Assembly: GCF_019734885.1 (NCBI RefSeq)
Contig: NZ_JAAXCM010000042.1
Span: forward strand, 1-35,331
Direction: 5' to 3'
DNA from: Pseudocoprococcus catus
GTDB taxonomy: Bacteria > Bacillota > Clostridia > Lachnospirales > Lachnospiraceae
Length of the DNA: 35,331 nt
Shown here: piece by piece, positions 25,256 to 31,862 of the stretch
Layout: each line of letters opens with the position of its first letter
Position numbering within the stretch: the first letter of the stretch is position 1
Notes under the pieces: model-generated
The model's database searches: none
What the model was told of the DNA's origin: nothing
What the model saw: the letters and a program-made list of their open reading frames with translations, nothing else
Position numbers and translations under genes: made by a program

Positions 25256-27001
25256 TTATTCACTCTCCTCATCAAAAATATGATGAAGCTTGTTTAGCGC
25301 TTTCTCCAAACGCAACTTAATAACTGCAATTTCATCCATTGTTGCCCGATATTTTTCAGCAATTCGATTCTGTTCCTCTATAGGTGGCAGCGGAATTTCA
25401 ACTTTTTTTAACTTATCAACACCAATGTTTGGTAACACAGCTCCCACTGTAATACTTTTTAGAACGGTATATCCCTGTTCACTATCAAAGAAAGCCTTAA
25501 TATAATACGGATTTGCCTTTTTCTCATCCAGTTCAATGATATACAGATTACCATTTGCCAAAATCTTCTGGTTCTTCTGAACAGACGCAACAGCAACCTT
25601 ATACGGTAAGCCATTTTTAGAAAGGATCAGGGAATTATTCTTTAGGCAATACTTTTCATATTTCTGATCAATATAAGAGAGATATGGCAATTTATCATCA
25701 ATCACTCCATTTCTGATATTCGCCAGCATAAGATACTGCATATTTGTCACGCAATCCGAAACCATTTCATCTAACTGCTTAGCTGTGCAAGGGGCTCCCC
25801 TGGAAATGCGCTTAATAACACTTTCAAACGGAACACCATTTTCAAACCTCAAATCTCCTGCTGCGTAACGACTAAGATTCAAATTGTATTCATTCTTTCT
25901 AAGTTCTTCAATAGAAATATCTTTACTGTATTCATGATCAACGGTAAGCGCATCAATAATTAAATCAATATCCTTATCACTGAATTCATTTTGACGACGT
26001 CCCTGTTGAAAATGTTTAGTCGCATCAATCATTCGTACTCCTTGATTACCATGACTCATAACAATCAATGTTGTCGGAATCATTGTACTAGAAAACATTC
26101 TTTCTGGAAGGGCAATAACACATTCAACTAAACCATTTTCAACAAAATACTTTCTCATAGGAATATCAATGCTGTTCCATGTGCTTCCATTAGTCATAAT
26201 TGCAACTGCTTTTCCATTGTCCTTCAGCATGTCGAAAATTAATGAATTGAATATCCAATCTGAAGAGGTAACTTTTGAAATTCCCGGATACTGTTCGACA
26301 AGCTTCTTCAAATATTCCATCCCTGCCCCTAAATGTCTAAGTTTCAATCCAAACGGATAATTTGCAAAAATTTTATCATATTTTGGCATTTTCTTGACAT
26401 CGGCCACACTAAACACATCACATAAACTAATATCTATATGTGAATTTAAAAGTTCTGCCCTAATCATTACAGCTGTCTTGTTTACAACATTAAGCTCATA
26501 CCCCTGATATATAGCCTCTGGTTCTTCCATAGCAGCAGATACAATATAACTTCCACTTCCACAACACACATCAGCTACATTTTCCCCTGCTTTTACATCC
26601 AATAGTTTATTAGACAATTTTATAATAGAACTTGGCGTGCTTACTTCAAGTTTAGGTTCAAGATCAGGTAAAGGTTTCAAGACAGCTAGTGCAAATTCTT
26701 CTGTAGAATATTTTTTTAACATCTGAAGCAGACATTCCCATAATTTATTATTTAAAACTTCTCGCACTAAAAGCATAATTTCCTCATTTGTTTCAATTAC
26801 TCCGCTCATAATTGTCTGAATAGAAACATTGGACGGATCTGCTTGCGAGCTCGCTTTATAAAGTAAATACGGAACTAATGGAAAAATTTCATGTGTAGGT
26901 ATTCCGATTCTACGACAAGTATTAGCTATTTCCCAATTAATCTCTTCAGCTTTTTTCTGATTTTCTAATTTTTCATATACTTCTTTTGTTACAAAAGGCA
27001 T
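25256..27001 (-). CDS. N-6 adenine DNA methyltransferase fused to an HsdS-like recognition half
   Basis: 581 aa. Motif I is DVCCGSG (144-150) and motif IV is the variant NYPF (214-217). Residues about 400-581 resemble half of an HsdS: a target-recognition domain, then IPLPPIEEQNRIAEKYRATMDEI with a helical spacer. Methylation and DNA recognition are therefore in one chain, as in type IIG or BREX-like enzymes, but no nuclease domain is visible. The ribosome binding site is AGGAGG. Transcription begins at a well-formed promoter between two palindromic operators. The type I RM operon follows on the same strand, with its own start region. Confidence 0.85.
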   Translation of the reverse strand: MPFVTKEVYEKLENQKKAEEINWEIANTCRRIGIPTHEIFPLVPYLLYKASSQADPSNVSIQTIMSGVIETNEEIMLLVREVLNNKLWECLLQMLKKYSTEEFALAVLKPLPDLEPKLEVSTPSSIIKLSNKLLDVKAGENVADVCCGSGSYIVSAAMEEPEAIYQGYELNVVNKTAVMIRAELLNSHIDISLCDVFSVADVKKMPKYDKIFANYPFGLKLRHLGAGMEYLKKLVEQYPGISKVTSSDWIFNSLIFDMLKDNGKAVAIMTNGSTWNSIDIPMRKYFVENGLVECVIALPERMFSSTMIPTTLIVMSHGNQGVRMIDATKHFQQGRRQNEFSDKDIDLIIDALTVDHEYSKDISIEELRKNEYNLNLSRYAAGDLRFENGVPFESVIKRISRGAPCTAKQLDEMVSDCVTNMQYLMLANIRNGVIDDKLPYLSYIDQKYEKYCLKNNSLILSKNGLPYKVAVASVQKNQKILANGNLYIIELDEKKANPYYIKAFFDSEQGYTVLKSITVGAVLPNIGVDKLKKVEIPLPPIEEQNRIAEKYRATMDEIAVIKLRLEKALNKLHHIFDEESE

Positions 27002-27016
27002 TTCGCATCCTCCTTT

Positions 27017-27096
27017 TGGTTTTTAATAACCATCATTAGTTCTTAATTTCATTATACCACCTACTTTAACTTTGTAAATGGTTTTTAATAACCATT
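27017..27096 (-). promoter_or_regulatory. Promoter of the methyltransferase gene flanked by two identical palindromes
   Basis: On the minus strand, TTTACA (27078-27073) and TATAAT (27056-27051) are 16 bp apart. The palindrome AATGGTTTTTAATAACCATT occupies 27077-27096 and touches the -35 box; a second copy of TGGTTTTTAATAACCAT lies at 27017-27033, in the early transcribed region. This is a typical repressor layout. The binding protein may be the 79-aa XRE protein just upstream, or the methyltransferase itself. Confidence 0.8.
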
Positions 27097-27110
27097 TTTT
27101 AAATAAAAAT

Positions 27111-27134
27111 GACACCCGAAAACTGTCAGGTGCC
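27111..27134 (-). terminator. Terminator after the 79-aa XRE gene
   Basis: On the minus strand GGCACC and GGTGTC pair around a 12-base loop, followed by ATTTTTATTT. It separates the upstream four-gene operon from the methyltransferase promoter. Confidence 0.65.
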
Positions 27135-27152
27135 ATAATATAATCATTTCCT

Positions 27153-27392
27153 CTATAAATTTTTAATATCAAAAATCAATGCATCTATAGGTACATGCAT
27201 CAATCGACTCAACGCATACAGATTATCGACCGTCGGCACGCTGACTCCAGCCATCCACCGGTAAACAGTCTGCACACAGGCTAGCCCCAGATATTCCTGT
27301 ACATCTCTGGCAGTCAATCCCCTCTCCTGCATATATCTTTTTAAGGTGCTGCCAATTTTCTTTTTATCAATAACCGGATACTCAAAATCCAA
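27153..27392 (-). CDS. Small XRE regulator, 79 aa
   Basis: A single helix-turn-helix domain: LKRYMQERGLTARDVQEYLGL, QTVYRWMAGVSVPTVDNLYALSRLM. The start is TTG 27392, with GGAGG at good distance inside the end of the preceding gene (overlap 11 bp). It is the last gene of the four-gene operon running from 29600. It may regulate that operon or the methyltransferase promoter 60 bp beyond its terminator. Confidence 0.82.
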   Translation of the reverse strand: MDFEYPVIDKKKIGSTLKRYMQERGLTARDVQEYLGLACVQTVYRWMAGVSVPTVDNLYALSRLMHVPIDALIFDIKNL

Positions 27393-28854
27393 AAACTCTC
27401 CTCCTAAGCTCTTTGTTCGAAATTAGTGAAAGATATCTTCTTATCGTCATTCTTGCCTTGTTTCGTTTCAAATCCGAATATGTCATTGTCCATCCGTATC
27501 TAAGTTTCTTTTTCCCATTGGCTAATGACTCTTTATCAAAAATAACGCTGCCTTCTTTCAGCATATCCGGATCATGGATCATATCATGAAAAATACGCCA
27601 CAGGATATGATACCTGACGTCTGATATATTATCCATCGTTTCCTCTAAAAACCCTGAGAATGCCCGGATATTAACATAATTACGGTCCGCAAATAAAAGA
27701 TCATCTACAATGTATCGCATCAGCTTCGGTATCTGCTGCCACTCCGCCACATATTCATCAAACTGCTTTCTAAGTCCCGAAAACCACTTTTCAACATCAT
27801 CAGAAATTTCTATATCACCCTCCGGCGTCCAATAATAGAGCATATCATCCGGACTCTCATTAACAAATTCGGCAGTTGAAATACCGCTGATCAGCAAACT
27901 CTGTTTTTCACTCCAAAGATTTTCTGAAAATATCCGACTCTTGTTCATGCCGGCAACCAGTGCATAAAGTTCCCAAAAATCCTTACCATACATCTCACTG
28001 ATCTTTTTAATCGCAAACGCATAGCTGCCGCTTAATCTCACCCAGAACAATATCTCCATAATGCCTTGATCTTCCTGGTCTCCTACCGTCCCGGTTTCAA
28101 CCATGGTTCTCATCTTTTTCATGAGATAATCGACCTGTCCATCATCATCCAGACTGCTATTTCCCTTAAATTTTTCCAGACTCCTTACGGTATTTTTAAT
28201 GCATTCCGGATAGTTTACACCCGCTTTCTTACTGTTCTCTTTATCTAAAGCATTTTTCAGCTGTTCCAAAGCCCTGGCTGTTCCATGTACAACCGCAATA
28301 GCATCGATAACACTTTCCAGATAATATCCGCTGCATATCAATTCATTATAACTGTAATAAATTTCCGGATAAGACCTTTCCTCCTCATGCAGCATCTCAA
28401 TCAGCTTCATCAAATCCTTTTCCGGCAACTGATAGGTTGTTCCAAATAGATTCTTGAACCATTGCAGATATTGCCATGGCGGTACCAGTTCGTTATTATA
28501 AACAACAAACGATGGTTCCTGCATATACAACATCTGCAGCATATATGCCGCCTCTATAGCACGCGCAAAGTTCCGCCAGCCAACCTTTTCTGAGTAAACG
28601 CCACCGTTTTTGTTGTAATATCCTGCGTTTTCCCATACATCATCTTCAAAATAATTATAGAAGAATGTTGTATAACCGTTCTCGATCCGAACAGGCCTCA
28701 ATGCACGAATTCCTTTGCCAAATAAAGTCAGATGTTCCTGTTCCATCATACCTGCTGCATTAAACACCTTCTCCAGCCTTTCTTCAAATTCCAGTCGTTT
28801 CTCTTCAATAATGTCCGCATCATCTCTTGCAATCATATACACAAATGATCCCAT
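27382..28854 (-). CDS. Unknown 490-aa protein
   Basis: No family is recognised. It is a soluble, mostly helical protein, with many aromatic residues in the N-terminal third (TTFFYNYFEDDVWENAGYY, PPWQYLQWFKNLFG) and a basic C-terminus (LKRNKARMTIRRYL, KELRRRVFGF). No Walker, nuclease or membrane motif is visible. The ribosome binding site is GGGGG ahead of ATG 28854. It lies between an 86-aa gene and a small XRE gene with minimal gaps, so the four genes probably act together. Confidence 0.75.
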   Translation of the reverse strand: MGSFVYMIARDDADIIEEKRLEFEERLEKVFNAAGMMEQEHLTLFGKGIRALRPVRIENGYTTFFYNYFEDDVWENAGYYNKNGGVYSEKVGWRNFARAIEAAYMLQMLYMQEPSFVVYNNELVPPWQYLQWFKNLFGTTYQLPEKDLMKLIEMLHEEERSYPEIYYSYNELICSGYYLESVIDAIAVVHGTARALEQLKNALDKENSKKAGVNYPECIKNTVRSLEKFKGNSSLDDDGQVDYLMKKMRTMVETGTVGDQEDQGIMEILFWVRLSGSYAFAIKKISEMYGKDFWELYALVAGMNKSRIFSENLWSEKQSLLISGISTAEFVNESPDDMLYYWTPEGDIEISDDVEKWFSGLRKQFDEYVAEWQQIPKLMRYIVDDLLFADRNYVNIRAFSGFLEETMDNISDVRYHILWRIFHDMIHDPDMLKEGSVIFDKESLANGKKKLRYGWTMTYSDLKRNKARMTIRRYLSLISNKELRRRVFGF

Positions 28855-28870
28855 TCTTATTCCCCCTTCT

Positions 28871-29131
28871 CTAACTCAACATCTTTTCTCGTTCATCTGC
28901 GCCATACAAAAACATGAGCACATGAGCCTCGTAGTCATCGTCCCATATGGCATTCAGCATTGCCTCAAAATCCGCTTCCATAACATTGCCATGAACGTAT
29001 TTTTCTCTGAAAGAATCAACTGCCTGCGCACGATCTTTTTCAAGTGTCCACTTAGATTCATCTTTTCTGAATCGCATGTAAAACATTTCTTGGTTTCGTT
29101 CAAAATAATCACGCATGAACGCCTCATTCAT
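28871..29131 (-). CDS. Unknown 86-aa acidic protein
   Basis: A short, helical protein (MNEAFMRDYFERNQEMFYMRF, FEAMLNAIWDDDYEAHVLMFLYG) with GGGGAG upstream of its start. Its stop codon lies 16 bp ahead of the 490-aa gene. No family is recognised. Size and coupling would suit a small partner or antitoxin-like protein, without direct evidence. Confidence 0.65.
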   Translation of the reverse strand: MNEAFMRDYFERNQEMFYMRFRKDESKWTLEKDRAQAVDSFREKYVHGNVMEADFEAMLNAIWDDDYEAHVLMFLYGADEREKMLS

Positions 29132-29194
29132 AGAATATCTCCCCTTTCTCGTATATATTCCACACGAGTATTATAGTTTCTCTGTATCATAAAA

Positions 29195-29215
29195 GGGTTG
29201 CACAGCATGCAACCC
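29195..29215 (-). terminator. Hairpin after the 120-aa XRE gene
   Basis: GGGTTGCA and TGCAACCC pair around a 5-base loop, followed by TTTTAT on the minus strand. It may be partial, letting some transcripts continue into the next three genes. Its arms also resemble the palindrome at 29671-29685. Confidence 0.65.
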
Positions 29216-29237
29216 AACTTGAATTTTATTCTAATTT

Positions 29238-29600
29238 CTATTTTGTTCCTTTATTCCCCAATGGCTGATACCCTGCTTCATACAGACGGATGTCCAGCTC
29301 CACAACGCTGTATTTTCCAGCAGATATGCACTCCTTAATGATATCTTCTCTTTCTTTTTCTAGGTCAGTTAAGTGATACTGAGACGCCATGCACAATCCG
29401 CAGGATGAAAACAATTCATCTGTCTCATCCATTGTCAGTTCCAGGGCCATCGCTAATGACCACAGATAATCCCGTTTCGGAGGGATCACTTCATTCTTTA
29501 TTCGTGACAGTGTCGATTTGTGAAGATTTGCTTTTGCTGCAATTGTTGCATCACGCTGGCCCTTTTTTAAACTCTCATATGTTTCCCTAAAACTCTTCAT
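29238..29600 (-). CDS. XRE-family regulator, 120 aa
   Basis: The helix-turn-helix is at about residues 10-55 (QRDATIAAKANLHKSTLSRIKNE, PKRDYLWSLAMALELTMDETDELF). The tail resembles the short C-terminal part often found in Lachnospiraceae XRE proteins. The start has GGGGCGG upstream. It is divergent from the 186-aa gene at 29754, with a palindrome in between, and it heads the operon ending at 27153. Confidence 0.8.
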   Translation of the reverse strand: MKSFRETYESLKKGQRDATIAAKANLHKSTLSRIKNEVIPPKRDYLWSLAMALELTMDETDELFSSCGLCMASQYHLTDLEKEREDIIKECISAGKYSVVELDIRLYEAGYQPLGNKGTK

Positions 29601-29670
29601 GTCTACCGCCCCTTTCTGTCCTTACATTACCAAAAACAGAAGAAGCTTAATTTTTTCAAAAATTGGAAGA

Positions 29671-29685
29671 TTGCATGATATGCAA
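29671..29685. promoter_or_regulatory. Palindromic operator between divergent genes
   Basis: TTGCATGATATGCAA is a perfect palindrome with a 3-bp centre. It lies between the XRE gene (29600, minus) and the 186-aa gene (29754, plus), so one repressor could control both. Confidence 0.6.
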
Positions 29686-29753
29686 CCGAAACAATCCATA
29701 TTAAATATACAATGTTATATATACTGTTTAACCGGCTATGAAAGGAGTTTTCT

Positions 29754-30314
29754 ATGATTCAATTATCCGATTATCTGACAACACAAGATCCTCACGTTAA
29801 CGAATTGGTTTCAAAATTCATCTCAAAAAGATTATATGATATCATCAAACCCATGACTGATTATGACATTGACGGTTTGAAACACTTTTTTCCTGCAAGG
29901 TACAGACACAAGAAAATGCTGCCTGTTATTAATGATTTTTGTTCTTTGCTCAAGAGTGAAAATTTCTACCCTCTACCGCTGATCATGAAATATGTTCTTT
30001 TTAAAGCATTACTGGAAGAAATCAGTTACTGCGAGGAATTCGATATTCCAACCATTTCGGCTATTCCGCAACATGATGAAATTAAAGAAATTTTACAAAA
30101 AGATGGTCATGAACTTGAATCCGAATCACTTGAAGAATTTTTTATGTTTGTAGAAGATTTAGAAATGTATACTGAAAGCCTTTACGATGACTGGGATTTT
30201 GAGTTTTTAGACGATATGACAGAACTGCAGCTTTACAAATCTGACACCAACAGTTATCTTGGAATTGGAACCAAAGCATCTATCGTTTATGTACCCGGAT
30301 CCGTGGCTTACTAA
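29754..30314 (+). CDS. Unknown 186-aa protein upstream of a HipA-like kinase
   Basis: AAAGGAG precedes the ATG. The protein is acidic and soluble, with C-terminal motifs DDWDFEFLDD, LYKSDTNSYLGIGT and IVYVPG. Its C-terminal half is also found, as a broken remnant, at 692-988 in the left flank, where it lies after a small XRE gene. It is 29 bp ahead of the HipA-like reading frame. The arrangement recalls HipA-type kinase modules with an extra small gene (for example HipBST), but I see no clear similarity to HipS. The role is inferred from position. Confidence 0.7.
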   Translation: MIQLSDYLTTQDPHVNELVSKFISKRLYDIIKPMTDYDIDGLKHFFPARYRHKKMLPVINDFCSLLKSENFYPLPLIMKYVLFKALLEEISYCEEFDIPTISAIPQHDEIKEILQKDGHELESESLEEFFMFVEDLEMYTESLYDDWDFEFLDDMTELQLYKSDTNSYLGIGTKASIVYVPGSVAY

Positions 30315-30343
30315 GCATAATATAGAATGAAAGGTTGGTTGAC

Positions 30344-31159
30344 ATGGGATTAATTCATACTGATTCAAAGACATTAACAAAAGTTCAAGGAAGTTCTGTT
30401 GGCATTCAGCCAAAATGCTATGATAACGGCTATTGGTACAAAAAGAACATTTATGGATGCTAAGACCAATCCGAACATCTTGCTTCCCTGGTTCTCATGC
30501 ACTCAAATATCACCAATTACGTTTTTTATACAACTTGCACAATTGATGATGTTCCAGGATGTGTGTCAAGAAATTTTCTTCTTGACAACGAATCGTTTTT
30601 GAGCTTCCAAAGACTGCATGAACTAGTTCAAGGCGAAACTTCACTGGACAATATCATGCAAACCTATGATACCTGTGCTGAACGGATCAATTACATAGAG
30701 GAATTCCTATATGATACCCTCGAATACGATTGTTCAGAATATCTCTCACAGGTTCTATCTCTGGATGCTCTATTATTGAATCCTGATCGACATTTTAACA
30801 ACCTTGGAGTTATTATCAATAATCAAACTGGATGTTGCCGCACAGCCCCTATATTTGACAATGGAGCGGCTTTGCTAAGCAACTATAGGGATTATCCTTC
30901 AGACATTCCGTTTGAAGAGCACATTCAACATGTACTTGCCCAGCCTTTTAGCGGAAATTTCATTGAGCAGGCAGAAGAAGCGGGTATTGGGTTTCAATTA
31001 GATTATAATGGCTTGTACACCAAATTGTTATTTGAACCGCCTTCCAGAGCATTGGATGTATTATATTATCAGCTGGAACAGATGAAGTATATCATCCCTG
31101 TTCTTGAAGCACCCAAAATCCCATTTATTAACTACGACAGCCCGATACAAGACATATAA
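30344..31159 (+). pseudogene. HipA-like kinase gene interrupted by a TAA stop
   Basis: From ATG 30344 the frame reads MGLIHTDSKTLTKVQGSSVG and on to GYWYKKNIYGC, then TAA (30461-30463), and continues in frame DQSEHLASLVLMHSN to the natural end, 271 codons in all. Catalytic features of HipA-like kinases are intact downstream: LNPDRHFNNLGV (the DRHxxN catalytic loop) and APIFDNGAALL (metal-binding motif). A single C-to-T change (CAA to TAA) could explain the stop. A shortened product starting at 30497 would lack the N-terminal nucleotide-binding part. Its partner gene upstream is intact. Confidence 0.72.
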
Positions 31160-31210
31160 TCCTATATTCAATAAAGATTACCTTTAAAATAAATCACTGC
31201 TTATAAACCA

Positions 31211-31252
31211 AAAGACGGCTATCACAGTTTTACCTGCAATAGTCGTCTTTTT
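31211..31252 (+). terminator. Terminator after the HipA-like gene
   Basis: AAAGACGGCTAT pairs with ATAGTCGTCTTT, followed by TTTTT. The A run upstream makes it work for the convergent excisionase-like gene too. It resembles the terminator at 1093-1146 in the left flank. Confidence 0.8.
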
Positions 31253-31288
31253 ATCTCTGTTTTCAATTTTCCCTTTACCAATACATTT

Positions 31289-31480
31289 TTAAAGAAAAAC
31301 TGTTTTGCCTATATTATTCTGTATCCATTCAAGATACTCCCGTTTTGGTATACGATAAGTGTTCCCTATCTTAATTTTAGGAAAAGAGTCAATTTTTATA
31401 AGCTGGTATACCCTGTTTCTCCCGAGCTGCAAATGTTCTTGAACATCTTTAATTGTCAGTAACTTTTCCATATCATCCAT
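31289..31480 (-). CDS. Excisionase-like HTH protein (HTH_17 type), 63 aa
   Basis: MDDMEKLLTIKDVQEHLQLG followed by RNRVYQLIKIDSFPKIKIGNTYRIPK is the typical HTH_17/excisionase pattern: a winged helix with a conserved YRIPK. I chose ATG 31480 (AAAGG upstream), not the longer frame from 31585. Such proteins act as recombination directionality factors or as small regulators. No integrase gene is present, so an accessory or regulatory role in the transposon end region is more likely. A remnant of the same gene start is at 433-503. Confidence 0.82.
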   Translation of the reverse strand: MDDMEKLLTIKDVQEHLQLGRNRVYQLIKIDSFPKIKIGNTYRIPKREYLEWIQNNIGKTVFL

Positions 31481-31555
31481 ATTTGTGCCTTTCTGCATTA
31501 TATACTGACTAACAATACCCTTCATATTTATTTTAGCATATATTACGGCTCGCGT

Positions 31556-31574
31556 ATTGAACTTATCGTTCAAT
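31556..31574. promoter_or_regulatory. Palindrome upstream of the excisionase-like gene
   Basis: ATTGAAC and GTTCAAT pair around TTATC. It lies about 75 bp upstream of the start codon and may be an operator. Confidence 0.45.
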
Positions 31575-31602
31575 TTTGAATGCACAGTTCATAGTAAAAA
31601 AC

Positions 31603-31654
31603 AAAAGGCATCCTCTATAAGCAGCTCTATATCTGCTTATAAAGAATACCTTTT
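31603..31654 (-). terminator. Long terminator facing read-through from nrdD
   Basis: An approximately 20-bp stem (AAAAGGCATCCTCTATAAGC with its near-complement) ends in TTTTGTTTTTT on the minus strand. It lies inside the right end of the element, ahead of the first cargo gene. It would stop nrdD transcripts that enter the transposon, since nrdD has no terminator before the junction. Confidence 0.75.
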
Positions 31655-31667
31655 CAAGGTAACATTA

Positions 31668-31847
31668 TATATTCAAGCTATAATTTAACTTTTCAAAATA
31701 TACTTTGAAAATATATTCAAACTATAATTTAAACTTTTTAAATGTAATCTCAGAATATATTCAAAATAAGATTTAAGTTGCTCTCATTCTGCTAAGAATA
31801 TATTCAAGGTATCATTTATATATTCAAAGTATAATTTAAGATTTACA
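31668..31847. repeat. Right transposon end with five putative TnsB sites
   Basis: Five 21-bp repeats lie at 31668-31688, 31712-31732, 31756-31776, 31799-31819 and 31819-31839, in the opposite orientation to those at the left end. The outer two abut. The last eight bases (31840-31847) are the tip GATTTACA, the inverse of the left tip with one difference. Clustered, abutting sites are also a feature of the Tn7 right end. Confidence 0.88.
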
Positions 31848-31862
31848 ATATTATTAAAAATA

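Larger units (their letters stand above)
1312..31847. mobile_element. Tn7-like transposon inserted downstream of nrdD
   Basis: The boundaries come from matching inverted ends. The left tip TGTTAATC (1312-1319) and the right tip, TGTAAATC when read inward (31847-31840), are each followed at once by a 21-bp repeat of pattern TTAAATTATA-nn-TTGAATATA. Five such repeats lie at each end in opposite orientation. Inside are tnsA, tnsB, tnsC and tniQ/tnsD plus about 22 kb of mostly defence-like cargo. The right tip is 15 bp past the nrdD stop codon. The flanking 5-mers are ATTTT (1307-1311) and ATATT (31848-31852), four of five identical, so the target duplication is imperfect or decayed. No TnsE and no CRISPR-Cas genes are present. 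Confidence 0.88.

Noticed and set aside
31289-31480. Excisionase of an integrative conjugative element
   Set aside because: No integrase, relaxase or conjugation gene occurs in the window, and the ends are Tn7-like.
1312-31847. CRISPR-associated transposon (CAST)
   Set aside because: TniQ, TnsB and TnsC are present, but no Cas gene, CRISPR repeat or guide-like sequence is seen. The TniQ is a long TnsD-type protein, which fits direct DNA recognition.
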